Shown here: one piece after another, positions 49,559 to 59,058 of the stretch
Position numbering within the stretch: the stretch's first letter is position 1
How the letters are laid out: every line of letters starts with the position of its first letter
Assembly (NCBI GenBank): GCA_945898195.1
Contig: CAMDHM010000002.1
Coordinates: 96,874 to 160,873 of the forward strand
Direction of reading: 5' to 3'
DNA length: 64,000 bases
Origin: Pseudobacteriovorax antillogorgiicola
GTDB lineage: Bacteria; Bdellovibrionota_B; Oligoflexia; Oligoflexales; RGVZ01
Position numbers and translations under genes: made by a program
Notes under the pieces: model-generated
Told to the model about the DNA's origin: nothing
The model's database searches: none
Seen by the model: only the letters and a program-made list of their open reading frames with translations

Positions 49559-49597
49559 AAACCGCCCCCAGCGAGACAATTGCTGGCAGGCGGTTTT
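49559..49597 (+). terminator. intrinsic terminator after ihfA-like gene
   Basis: AAACCGCC...CCAGC-loop-GCTGG...GGCGGTTTT. Confidence 0.8.
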
Positions 49598-49657
49598 CCT
49601 GTTTCTGGAGCATGCAAGAGCCGGTAAGGTGTCGATACCTAAGGGGGAGAATAAACG

Positions 49658-50266
49658 GTGCGATTAACCAAGATTTATACGAAGGTCGGAGACAAGGGAC
49701 TTACCAGCCTTGCCAATGGCGTCAAAGTTCCTAAATATCACGTTCGCATTGAAGCCTACGGCACGGTCGATGAACTGAACTCCTTCACGGGGATGTTGCG
49801 GGATCAGTTGCACTTGCTGGAACAGCACAAGGGCATGCCGCGCATCATGGAGCTGATGGTTCGCCTGCGCCAGATTCAAAATGAATTGTTTGATGTCGGT
49901 GGAGAGCTTGCCACTCCTGCAGAGGTTCTGGACATTGCGCGTCAGCAGGTGGTGACACATGAATCTGTTTTACGACTTGAAAGGGAGATCGACGAATTCA
50001 ATGGCCTTCTTGAACCACTTGCCAACTTTGTTTTACCGGGCGGGCACCCAGCTAACTCATTGGCCCACGTTGTTCGGACGGTTTGTCGCAGGGCCGAGCG
50101 CGCAATTTTTGCGTTGGCCAACGAGGAATCTGTTCGTGAAGAGGTATTGATTTATCTCAACCGGCTGAGCGACTGGTTTTTCGTCGTCAGTCGAGTGATC
50201 TCTCAAGAGGTGGGCGTTCCGGAATTGCAGTGGCACCAAAAAGGCAAAAATGTCGCGAAGGTTTAA
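49658..50266 (+). CDS. PduO-type cob(I)alamin adenosyltransferase
   Basis: RLTKIYTKVGDKGLTSL; EAYGTVDELNSF; LPGGHPANSLAHVVRTVCRRAER. Confidence 0.95.
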   Translation: MRLTKIYTKVGDKGLTSLANGVKVPKYHVRIEAYGTVDELNSFTGMLRDQLHLLEQHKGMPRIMELMVRLRQIQNELFDVGGELATPAEVLDIARQQVVTHESVLRLEREIDEFNGLLEPLANFVLPGGHPANSLAHVVRTVCRRAERAIFALANEESVREEVLIYLNRLSDWFFVVSRVISQEVGVPELQWHQKGKNVAKV

Positions 50267-50621
50267 ATGTCCGTGGGCCCATCTTGTTCTGGCAGCTTTG
50301 TCGGCTGCGTTCATGCTGGCGGCAACGGCACAAGTCTTTGCCGGGGCTGGACGGGTATTTTGGGCATCAAGAGTGGCTCGTGAGGCCATTGCACGCGATC
50401 AAAATAAGTTAGTTAAACTTGATGAGGTCAATTTAAAAAGAGCGGTCCAAGCAGCCTTTCGCGAAGGCGGCTTATATGTTCCCCTTGAAGATGTTATCCT
50501 CACTGGCCGTAAGGCGTCCGTGTGGCTTGCAGTGCCTTTTCGAATGCCTTGGGCTGGTACTTATGTGTACGGGATTTCGCGAGAATATTTCATTAAGTCA
50601 TCCGACGGACGTGAGCCATGA
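50250..50621 (+). CDS. hypothetical secreted protein (123 aa)
   Basis: Signal peptide-like N-terminus; 17-nt overlap with upstream CDS. Confidence 0.6.
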   Translation: MSRRFKCPWAHLVLAALSAAFMLAATAQVFAGAGRVFWASRVAREAIARDQNKLVKLDEVNLKRAVQAAFREGGLYVPLEDVILTGRKASVWLAVPFRMPWAGTYVYGISREYFIKSSDGREP

Positions 50622-51280
50622 TTGCAGCAGTGTCAGCACAAAACACGACAGACCAAGTTCTTGAAGCCATAGTCTCCGACGCAGAGGTATCTTATGGAAA
50701 GAACGCCTTTGTGGTGGCCAAGGAAGAGTTTTATTCTCGTTTCGGAAAAGTTTTTCCGGAAGATCTTTTTTACGAATCTAGGATGAGTTATTTTCTCGAT
50801 TTTTTTGTTTTGCTTCGTCCGGTTCCCGGAGAGGCCTACACGCCATTTATGAAGTTCGCGAAATTTAATACATCCCAGCCTACACTTTTGGTTTCTGCGC
50901 TGGAGGCCTTTCGTCATTCTATATTTGAGGTGGAAGCCCTGGCGGGATTAAGTGGGATGCTGGTCAAAGACCTTCGTACGGGGGCGACCTATAAAGTAAG
51001 GCCTAAGGGCAACGAATCGTTTCGAGGGTTCACTAAGGGTGCAGTTTTTCAGGGGTTTATTTTTCCTGGCGACGATTTTGCGTTTTTGGGTAATGGCCTC
51101 GTGATGCATCCACCGCAGGTTTTGAGTGTTATCAAAAAATATCTAAAACATGCTGCTAAATCGCTGGATTTTGACGAACAGGCGGCGCTTGCCCGGCTGG
51201 CGTTCGTTCAGTTGAAGGCACTGAGGCATAGCCACGCTGGCGCAAAGCGTATCTATGGGAATGAACTGACCATTGCCTGA
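50618..51280 (+). CDS. hypothetical protein (220 aa)
   Basis: 4-nt overlap with upstream CDS; no family recognised. Confidence 0.6.
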   Translation: MIAAVSAQNTTDQVLEAIVSDAEVSYGKNAFVVAKEEFYSRFGKVFPEDLFYESRMSYFLDFFVLLRPVPGEAYTPFMKFAKFNTSQPTLLVSALEAFRHSIFEVEALAGLSGMLVKDLRTGATYKVRPKGNESFRGFTKGAVFQGFIFPGDDFAFLGNGLVMHPPQVLSVIKKYLKHAAKSLDFDEQAALARLAFVQLKALRHSHAGAKRIYGNELTIA

Positions 51281-51407
51281 TTTGTTCTGTATTTTTGAAT
51301 GGCCTGGTCCATTTGTTACCAATTTCTCCTTGGCCTCATAAATATCTCGTTTTTGCCGACCTTGTAAAAGTAGTCCGGATTTTTTCGGCTCATGCAAGAA
51401 GGCGCCA

Positions 51408-53135
51408 ATGGTTGCATACAGAGACATTGTCAAAAAAGCTCTGGGCCTTTCAGAGGAGCAAATGCAGCAGGCCGAAGCGCATGCTGCACACGCCGATATC
51501 AATTTGACTCACGCAATCGAATTGCTTGAATTTATTCCCATCGAACAATTTCTCGATGCCATGTCTCAAGTCTATCGCGTCCCTAAAATAAGGCTCGATG
51601 AAATCGATATTCCAAGAACGATTATAGAACTCATCCCCCGCGAGTTGGCGATGAAGTTCAAGGTAATTCCCATCTCGCAGACGGCCAATGAGATGACTGT
51701 GGCCATGGCCGACCCTCGCGCATTGGAGACCATTAATGCGGTCCGGTTTAGAACCGGGGTTTTTGCCAGACCTGTGTTGGCAGCAGAAAGCCACCTGATA
51801 GACGCATTGGCAAAGTATTACGGTCGGACCAGCACCGATTTATCCGAACTCGAAAAGCAAGGTAAAGATCTTGAAACGGCGATTGACGTTATTGGCGTCA
51901 AACGTCAGCAAATTGGTGCAGGCAACCAGGAGAGCGACGGGCCAATCATTAAACTGGTGAACTATATTCTTTTGGAGGCCCAGTCCCGTGGGGCATCCGA
52001 TATTCACATTGAGCCGTACGAAACCTACGTAAGGGTTCGCCTGAGGGTTGATGGCGTATTGCATGAGTTGACGCGTCCCCCATCCAATATGAAGGCGGCA
52101 CTTATTTCGCGAATCAAAATCATGTCCCGCCTGGACATTGCGGAAAGCCGTTTACCTCAAGACGGTGCCATTAACATTCTCATGGGTTCAAACCCGGTCG
52201 ACTATCGTGTCAGCTCCTTGCCAACGGTTTATGGCGAGAAAATTGTAATGCGTATTCTCGACAAATCTGCCCTGAAGGTAGATATGACCCAGCTTGGTCT
52301 GGAGCAAGACCAATTGGATAAATTTATGGCCTCAATCGAGAGCCCCTATGGGATGGTCCTTGTGACGGGGCCAACTGGTTCCGGAAAAACCACAACACTT
52401 TATTCTGCGTTGACCGAGCTAAATCAGGAATCCGACAATATTATGACTGCCGAAGATCCGGTGGAATACAATATCGAAGGCATCAATCAGATGCAGACCA
52501 AGGCTGAAATTGGTCTGACTTTCGCAGAGGCTTTGAAATCATTTTTGCGTCAAGATCCGGACGTGATCATGGTGGGCGAAATCCGGGATCTCGAAACGGC
52601 TGAGATTGCCGTAAAAGCAGCGTTGACGGGCCATATGGTGCTCTCAACCCTGCACACCAACAGTGCCCCAGACACAATTCGCCGGTTGTTGAACATGGGC
52701 GTGGAGTCGTTCAATCTTGTTTCTGCGCTCAACTGCATCACGGCACAGCGGCTGGTTCGCAAGATCTGCATGAAATGCAAGACAACGGACGATACGATTA
52801 GCACGGACATGTTGATCAAATCTGGGATTGCGGCGCAATTTGCTTCGCGCATTAAGCCAATGAAAGGAACTGGCTGCGCCCTTTGTGGCAATAGTGGCAA
52901 TAAGGGGCGCGTCGCCGTCCATGAGATACTTAAAGTTAATGACGCAATTCGTGAATCTATCATGAGTGGATCGGCTTCCATGGATTTGAAGAAGGTGGCT
53001 ATGGCAAACGGGATGCGCACATTGCGCCAGTCGGCTTTGATGAAAATGGCGAGTGGGCAGATTTCATTCAGTGAGGTTTTGACTAATACCGCAGCCGACG
53101 ACGATGGGGACCTTGGAGTTATTGCTGCAGCATAA
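51408..53135 (+). CDS. pilB: type IV pilus assembly ATPase PilB / GspE family
   Basis: Walker A GPTGSGKTTT; ASDIHIEP; ALTGHMVLSTLHTNSAPDTIRRL; zinc motif CMKC...CALCG. Confidence 0.93.
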   Translation: MVAYRDIVKKALGLSEEQMQQAEAHAAHADINLTHAIELLEFIPIEQFLDAMSQVYRVPKIRLDEIDIPRTIIELIPRELAMKFKVIPISQTANEMTVAMADPRALETINAVRFRTGVFARPVLAAESHLIDALAKYYGRTSTDLSELEKQGKDLETAIDVIGVKRQQIGAGNQESDGPIIKLVNYILLEAQSRGASDIHIEPYETYVRVRLRVDGVLHELTRPPSNMKAALISRIKIMSRLDIAESRLPQDGAINILMGSNPVDYRVSSLPTVYGEKIVMRILDKSALKVDMTQLGLEQDQLDKFMASIESPYGMVLVTGPTGSGKTTTLYSALTELNQESDNIMTAEDPVEYNIEGINQMQTKAEIGLTFAEALKSFLRQDPDVIMVGEIRDLETAEIAVKAALTGHMVLSTLHTNSAPDTIRRLLNMGVESFNLVSALNCITAQRLVRKICMKCKTTDDTISTDMLIKSGIAAQFASRIKPMKGTGCALCGNSGNKGRVAVHEILKVNDAIRESIMSGSASMDLKKVAMANGMRTLRQSALMKMASGQISFSEVLTNTAADDDGDLGVIAAA

Positions 53136-54439
53136 TGGGAGAACATAATCTGATGGTTGATTTTGCTTTTAAGGCCAAAAGTAAGGACGGCAAGCTGACG
53201 GAAGGCGTCATGAGCGGGCCGTCCGATGCTATTGTACGCAGTCGCTTGACGCGGCAAGGCCTTAAGGTTGTCTCCATCAGTAAAAAGAAAGCTGGCAAGG
53301 CTGCCTCAAGCGGCGGGGGCGACGATAGCGTCACCAATTTTGGTCCCATAAAAATAGTTCGCGATGGCAAGGGCGGCTCCCAAATCGTCATTGGTAGCTC
53401 GGCGCCTAGTACGCGCGATCTTGTTATTTTCACCAAGCAGTTTGCCACCATGCTTTCGAGTGGTGTCCCGCTGATTCAGACCATCAATGTTCTGAGCTCC
53501 CAACAAAAAAACGTCGCGTTCGGTGGTGTGTTGAGAAAAGTACAGAATGACGTAGAGAATGGGAAAACCCTTAGTGAAGCGATGCGAATGCATAAAGGTG
53601 TTTTCGATTCACTTTACATTGCGATGGTTCGTGCTGGCGAAACCAGCGGTAGTATTGATCAGATCCTTCTGCGCCTGACCACCTATATTGAAAAGGCCGC
53701 AAAAATAAAATCCCAGGTTAAATCTGCGATGGTTTATCCCGCAATAGTAGTGATTGCTGCCATCGCCGTCATTTCGGCCCTACTTGCATTTGTTGTGCCT
53801 ACGTTTGCAAAGCAGTTTCAAGATGCTGGTCGTGAACTGCCAGCTTTGACTCAAATTGTGGTCGATATCTCAGATTTTTTTCGGGTTAATATTTTGTTTG
53901 TGATTGGTGGCGCGATTGGGGTGATTGTTGGCTTGAACCTTTATAGGAAGACGGAAGTTGGTAATGCCCAATTTGATCGCGCGATTCTCTATGTTCCGGT
54001 CCTTGGCGATTTGATTCGTAAGGTCTCGGTGGGTCGATTCTGCTCAACCCTTTCAACGATGCTAAAGGCAGGCGTCAACCTGCTGGAGGCCCTCACGATT
54101 TGTGCGGCTTCGGCGGGTAATAAACGGGTCGAAGTGTTTATTCTTTATGTTCGTGCCGAGATCGAACAGGGGGTCAAATTCAGCACACCGCTGTCTAAAG
54201 ACGGCTTATTTCCGCCGATGGTCGTGTCCATGGTCGAAGTTGGTGAGGCGACGGGGGCGCTGGATGAGATGCTCCAAAAAGTCGCGGATTTTTATGAGGA
54301 AGAGGTCGATCTGGCCGTTAAAACTCTTTTGTCGATGATCGAGCCAATCATGATTGTCAGCATCGGATCCGTGGTCGGTTTCATTGTTATTGCCATGTAC
54401 TTGCCAGTGTTTGATATGGCTGGAACCGTGGGCGGATAA
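53135..54439 (+). CDS. pilC: type IV pilus inner-membrane protein PilC / GspF family
   Basis: T2SSF repeats (FTKQFATMLSSGVPLIQTINVLSSQ; GRFCSTLSTMLKAGVNLLEALTICA); alternative start 53153. Confidence 0.93.
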   Translation: MGEHNLMVDFAFKAKSKDGKLTEGVMSGPSDAIVRSRLTRQGLKVVSISKKKAGKAASSGGGDDSVTNFGPIKIVRDGKGGSQIVIGSSAPSTRDLVIFTKQFATMLSSGVPLIQTINVLSSQQKNVAFGGVLRKVQNDVENGKTLSEAMRMHKGVFDSLYIAMVRAGETSGSIDQILLRLTTYIEKAAKIKSQVKSAMVYPAIVVIAAIAVISALLAFVVPTFAKQFQDAGRELPALTQIVVDISDFFRVNILFVIGGAIGVIVGLNLYRKTEVGNAQFDRAILYVPVLGDLIRKVSVGRFCSTLSTMLKAGVNLLEALTICAASAGNKRVEVFILYVRAEIEQGVKFSTPLSKDGLFPPMVVSMVEVGEATGALDEMLQKVADFYEEEVDLAVKTLLSMIEPIMIVSIGSVVGFIVIAMYLPVFDMAGTVGG

Positions 54440-54452
54440 TGGATCGAAGGCT

Positions 54453-54716
54453 CTATTCCCAAACGTGTTCGCAGTCGGCGCAGGTGTATTGGTGGGATTC
54501 CGAGTCCTTCTTGCGCCGTACGTCGCCAATCGATTCAGAGCCGCATCGCGGGCACTTTTTTGCGCTATGGTTCTGAATACATAAGGAGTTCCGGCAACGG
54601 ATTTCCTCAGGTTTGTCGTCAAAAATGAAAGCCGGACCTTGGCAAATGGGACATCGGGCGGCTTTTCTACGGTCTGTGTTATCCACCATGGGTTCCTCGG
54701 CGGCTGCATTTCTCAT
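54453..54716 (-). CDS. small zinc-ribbon protein
   Basis: CPIC...CRNSLC...CPRC...CADC within 87 aa. Confidence 0.65.
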   Translation of the reverse strand: MRNAAAEEPMVDNTDRRKAARCPICQGPAFIFDDKPEEIRCRNSLCIQNHSAKKCPRCGSESIGDVRRKKDSESHQYTCADCEHVWE

Positions 54717-54778
54717 CGGTCACAGGTTGCGAATCCCGTCTGTTTGAGGGATGTTACCCCGACCTAGGAGGACATGTC

Positions 54779-56344
54779 ATGTATAAGAACCGCAAGCTTG
54801 CCGCTTACATCGATGGTCGCTGGATCGAGTCCCCACACGGGACCGATTTTCCGAGCATCAATCCGGCCAACAAAAAAGACGTTGTTGGCATTTTCACTGA
54901 GTCTGACAAAGATCAAGTCCGTGAGGCGGCGCACGCTGCTCGCAAGGCTTATAAAACCTGGTCGCAAACTCCGGCTCCGGTTCGGGCCAGCGTGATCGGA
55001 AATTTTGGGCGACTGATCGAGGCCAACAAGGAAGAACTAGCCAAAGTTTTGGCCCGCGAAATTGGCAAGCCCTTGCGCGAGGCCATCGGCGAAATCCAGG
55101 AAGCTGTGGATACCTGCAACTTTTTCGTTTCCGAGGGGCGACGCCTTTACGGCCAGACGGTCCCCTCAGAGATGCCGAACAAGGAATTGTTCACCTACCG
55201 CCGCTCGATTGGCGTCTTTGGTTGCATGACAGCCTGTAATTTTCCTTTTGCGGTTCCAGCCTGGTATTTCATTCCAGCGCTAATTGCGGGTAACACATGC
55301 GTCTGGAAACCGAGCGAAGATGCGCCTGCGACCAGTTATTGGTTCACCGACTTGTTGCACCACGCGGGTGTTCCCAAGGGTGTTTTTAACACCGTGTTTG
55401 GTACGGGTCCAAAAACCGGCGCCGCGATGGTTGATCTGATCGACGAAGGCATTTTCGATAAAATTGGATTTACTGGATCCACGGAAGTCGGTCGCCGTAT
55501 TGGTGAAATTTGCGGGCGTAACCTGCAAGTTCCCTGTTTGGAGTTGGGCGGAAAAAATCCGATGATCGTCTGCCGCGATGCAGATATTGATCTTGCCCTT
55601 GAGGGTGCTTTATTCAGCGGATTTGGCACCGCAGGCCAACGCTGTACATCGTTGGGTAATCTTATCGTGGATGCTTCAATTCACGATCAATTTGTTCAGA
55701 AACTGGTCGAACGCGCTTCAAAAATGGTGATCGGTGATCCGATGCAACCAGGAATCATGTACGGACCTTTGATTAGCGAGCGTTTTCTCAAGGGCCACTT
55801 GGGTCACCTGGAAACGTTGATTGAAAAACACCATGAAATGCCCCTTGGCAAAGGCGGTTGGATTGGGCACGGCGTGGGTTGGGATCATTTGAAGGGCGAC
55901 GCTGAAAATGGCTTCTATGCCCGTCCTAATATTGCTCTTAATGTGAAGATGACGGATCGCATCTACCGGACGGAGACTTTTGGCCCATTGTTCAACGTCA
56001 TGAAGTTTCATGATTTTGAAGAGGCGATGGCGATGGCAAATGATCATGGCTATGGCCTGTCATCCGCGATTTATACGAACAATCCAATGCTTGTTTACCA
56101 ATTCAAAACAGGCATCACGGCCGGCATGTCGAGCATCAACAATTCCACGACTGGTGCCGAAGCTCACCTACCCTTTGGTGGTAACGGTAAGAGTGGAAAC
56201 GGTGGGCGACAGTCAGGAATTTGGGTCATCGACCAGTTTACCAAGTGGCATGCCGTCAATTGGGACATGTCGGGTAAGCTCCAATTAGCCCAGATGGATA
56301 CCGCCTATGTTGAACCGGACTTGAACTACAAAATCAAAATTTAA
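54779..56344 (+). CDS. aldehyde dehydrogenase family protein
   Basis: CLELGGKNPMIV; FGTAGQRCTSLGN; 521 aa. Confidence 0.95.
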   Translation: MYKNRKLAAYIDGRWIESPHGTDFPSINPANKKDVVGIFTESDKDQVREAAHAARKAYKTWSQTPAPVRASVIGNFGRLIEANKEELAKVLAREIGKPLREAIGEIQEAVDTCNFFVSEGRRLYGQTVPSEMPNKELFTYRRSIGVFGCMTACNFPFAVPAWYFIPALIAGNTCVWKPSEDAPATSYWFTDLLHHAGVPKGVFNTVFGTGPKTGAAMVDLIDEGIFDKIGFTGSTEVGRRIGEICGRNLQVPCLELGGKNPMIVCRDADIDLALEGALFSGFGTAGQRCTSLGNLIVDASIHDQFVQKLVERASKMVIGDPMQPGIMYGPLISERFLKGHLGHLETLIEKHHEMPLGKGGWIGHGVGWDHLKGDAENGFYARPNIALNVKMTDRIYRTETFGPLFNVMKFHDFEEAMAMANDHGYGLSSAIYTNNPMLVYQFKTGITAGMSSINNSTTGAEAHLPFGGNGKSGNGGRQSGIWVIDQFTKWHAVNWDMSGKLQLAQMDTAYVEPDLNYKIKI

Positions 56345-56371
56345 TTTCGCCTTAACCCGCTGGTTAAATTG

Positions 56372-56408
56372 ATGAAATCCGCCGCTTAAATGGCGGATTT
56401 CATTTTTT
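56372..56408 (+). terminator. intrinsic terminator after aldehyde dehydrogenase
   Basis: ATGAAATCCGCC-GCTTAAAT-GGCGGATTTCAT + T5 (12-bp perfect stem). Confidence 0.9.
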
Positions 56409-56469
56409 CAAGAGATATCCGCAAAGTATTATAGGGGAGTGGGTCCTGAGGGGGATCGCTCCCCGCTTT

Positions 56470-57633
56470 ATGATGCGGAAAAAAAATTCCATTTTTACGT
56501 TCGCCCGTTGGGTTCTTGCTTCTAGCCTAATTTTTGGTGCCTACATTTTCTGTACGCACTTGATTGTGACGGCCCATAGCTTGGTCGACCTTAAGCTGGC
56601 GGGGAGCCTTAATGCCAAATCCCTGGTCACTAATTTTCGTGAAACAGTCGAAGGCAAGACGTTGCTCAGGCGTGCTCGTATCTATGCGGACTTGAGCCAA
56701 AAAACCCATCTCTTGGACGGCATGGTTGTCGACCGTGATTCAGCGGGAGGTTTCATCAATCAATGTGATTCATTGTTGTTTTCATCTCTCCGCTATGTGG
56801 CCTTGGCTAAACTTGGATTTATGGATCTTGCCCGTCCAGCCTGGGCAGCCATCAAGCAAAGTCGGACCCCCGTCGGTGGCTGGATTCGCCATCCTCGCTG
56901 TAGCGATGCGCCCCTTTCCAGAGATATGACCTTGGGACTTCTGGTGGCACTTTCGCAAAATCCGCCTGATGCCAAGCAGGTGCTTGCCCTAACCCGCAAC
57001 GACTTGAAGCGGTTTGATGGCTATATTTCGAACGGTCCATTTTACATCAGTTTTTTTAGTCCTGGATTTCGTGCCGCGTTTGACGAAATTGCTTTGGTGC
57101 AGGGTGAGCCGTCTTCCGGGTTGGCGTGGAGTTTCTGGACCACTGAATTTGATGCATGGACGGCAAACGGTGACTACCGGTCCCATCTGGTTGGGCTTAC
57201 GGTTTGGCTGGAATACGAAATTGAACGCATGGCTAAGTGGGAATACCGATCGGGAGCCACCATCGATCCTGTGGGCCTAATCATCGATCCGTTTATGGAT
57301 GTCCACCTTCGCGATTTGCGTTTAACCTGGTCGGCGCAATCGTTGCTTCGTACCGATCCAGACAATCTTTTTTTTCGGTGGTTGGCGCTCAACTCCCTTG
57401 GCGCATTAACCCCGGAGCGTCGCTTGGTTTTAGCGAAGCAGCTGCTTTCAATGCGAGCCTTTCCTGAACAGCGTCTGCCTTCTAATTGTGACCGGCGTGC
57501 TGATTATGTTTGGCAGCGTCCTTCTGAGCAAACCCGCGAGCGTAGCGAATCCTGCTCCGAAACCTTTTCCGGAACAGATTTTTTGTGGTTGAGTGCCTTG
57601 TTGCTAGATAATGGTGTAACATTACCAAAATAA
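56470..57633 (+). CDS. hypothetical membrane-anchored protein (387 aa); 3' end apparently altered by the downstream insertion
   Basis: N-terminal TM; in-frame SALLL codons lie within direct repeat copy 1. Confidence 0.7.
   Translation: MMRKKNSIFTFARWVLASSLIFGAYIFCTHLIVTAHSLVDLKLAGSLNAKSLVTNFRETVEGKTLLRRARIYADLSQKTHLLDGMVVDRDSAGGFINQCDSLLFSSLRYVALAKLGFMDLARPAWAAIKQSRTPVGGWIRHPRCSDAPLSRDMTLGLLVALSQNPPDAKQVLALTRNDLKRFDGYISNGPFYISFFSPGFRAAFDEIALVQGEPSSGLAWSFWTTEFDAWTANGDYRSHLVGLTVWLEYEIERMAKWEYRSGATIDPVGLIIDPFMDVHLRDLRLTWSAQSLLRTDPDNLFFRWLALNSLGALTPERRLVLAKQLLSMRAFPEQRLPSNCDRRADYVWQRPSEQTRERSESCSETFSGTDFLWLSALLLDNGVTLPK
57591..57608 (+). repeat. direct repeat copy 1 (GAGTGCCTTGTTGCTAGA)
   Basis: 18/18 identical to 59059-59076. 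Confidence 0.95.
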
Positions 57634-57644
57634 CCTTGTATAAT
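57616..57644 (+). promoter_or_regulatory. sigma70-like promoter for the ATPase cassette
   Basis: GTAACA (4/6) - 17 nt - TATAAT (6/6). Confidence 0.5.
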
Positions 57645-57682
57645 TGGAATAGGATTTCAATTTTTCGTAAAGTGAACCCCCT

Positions 57683-59014
57683 ATGTCGCTTAACAAGCTG
57701 TATTTAAAGAGAAATATTGACGACACCTTATGGGCCTGGGCACAGGCTCCTTCGCGTAAACCGTTGATTGTGCGTGGGGCGCGTCAGGTGGGGAAAACCG
57801 CCGCCATCAAACACTTGGGTGCGGCCGCATTTCAAAACACGTTAGCAATCAACTTTGATCGTCAGCCTCTTTTCAAGAAAGTATTTGAGTCTGATCTTGA
57901 TCCTCGACGCATCGTTTCTCAACTCGAAGCATTGATGGAAATGAAACTACGGCCTGGCAAGACGTTACTTTTTTTCGATGAAATCCAAGAATGCGAGAAT
58001 GCGATAAAAGCTCTGCGCTATTTTCACGAAGAGATGCCCGATGTGCACGTGGTGGCAGCGGGTAGCTTGCTGGAATTTGTTTGGGAGAAGTTATCTGTGC
58101 CGGTTGGCAGAGTATCCTATGCCTATCTGTTCCCCTTAACTTTCGACGAATTTTTAGCCGCATCGGGGCAGTCCAAACTTGCCGATCATCGTCCTAGATG
58201 GTCCGCCAGTGCCCCTACGACGGCATTGCTGGGTGAGGCAATGGCCCATTCCTTGTGGGCTTCTCTTAGAGACTATTTCATTGTCGGGGGAATGCCAGAA
58301 GCTGTTCTATCTTTTGTCGAACGACGCTCATACCTCGACGTCGGAACGATTCAAGACGATCTTTTACAAACCTACCGGGATGATTTTCATAAGTATGCAA
58401 AGGGCAATAAACAACTGGATAACCTCAGTGCCGTATTTTCGCGGGTCTTTGGCTTGGTCGGGAGACAACTCAAATATAGTTCATTGGGCGACGGCGATGA
58501 TACCAAACGTACAAAGGCGTCATTAGAACTTCTGGAGAGAGCGGGAATAGTGCACCGCGTTCACTGTACCTCAGCTAGGGGACTACCTTTGTCTGCAGGG
58601 ACAAAAGATTCTCAGTTTAAATGTATATTTCTGGACATTGGACTGGGACAGCGGTGCAGTGGAATGAAACCAGCAGATTTTATAAAGGCTGAAAATATAG
58701 CAACCTTTCACCAGGGGCTAATCGCCGAACAATTCGTTGGACAAGAGCTATTGGCTGAGGCAGATCCACGCAGCCACGAGCCTCTATATTATTGGGCGCG
58801 CCAAGAAAAAAGCTCCACGGCCGAGATAGATTATTTGGTGGTGCGTGACGGTGCGATCCTACCAGTAGAAATAAAAAGCGGAACATCCGGAGCGTTAAAA
58901 AGTCTGCATTTATATTTAAAAGATCGAGGCGGCGTAGGGATTTGCATGCAGCAAATAAACAACTGCCGGCTGTTAGACCAAGTGTATTTTATTCCGCTTT
59001 TTGCAAAACTATAG
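57683..59014 (+). CDS. AAA_14/DUF4143 family ATPase with PD-(D/E)XK-like C-terminal region
   Basis: Walker A VRGARQVGKTAAIKHL; Walker B LLFFDEIQ; sensor VVAAGSLLEF; C-terminal AEIDYLVVRDGAILPVEIKSG. Confidence 0.9.
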   Translation: MSLNKLYLKRNIDDTLWAWAQAPSRKPLIVRGARQVGKTAAIKHLGAAAFQNTLAINFDRQPLFKKVFESDLDPRRIVSQLEALMEMKLRPGKTLLFFDEIQECENAIKALRYFHEEMPDVHVVAAGSLLEFVWEKLSVPVGRVSYAYLFPLTFDEFLAASGQSKLADHRPRWSASAPTTALLGEAMAHSLWASLRDYFIVGGMPEAVLSFVERRSYLDVGTIQDDLLQTYRDDFHKYAKGNKQLDNLSAVFSRVFGLVGRQLKYSSLGDGDDTKRTKASLELLERAGIVHRVHCTSARGLPLSAGTKDSQFKCIFLDIGLGQRCSGMKPADFIKAENIATFHQGLIAEQFVGQELLAEADPRSHEPLYYWARQEKSSTAEIDYLVVRDGAILPVEIKSGTSGALKSLHLYLKDRGGVGICMQQINNCRLLDQVYFIPLFAKL

Positions 59015-59058
59015 CAGAGATATAGAGACGTCTCGGGTCGCTCACCCATTTCGAATTG

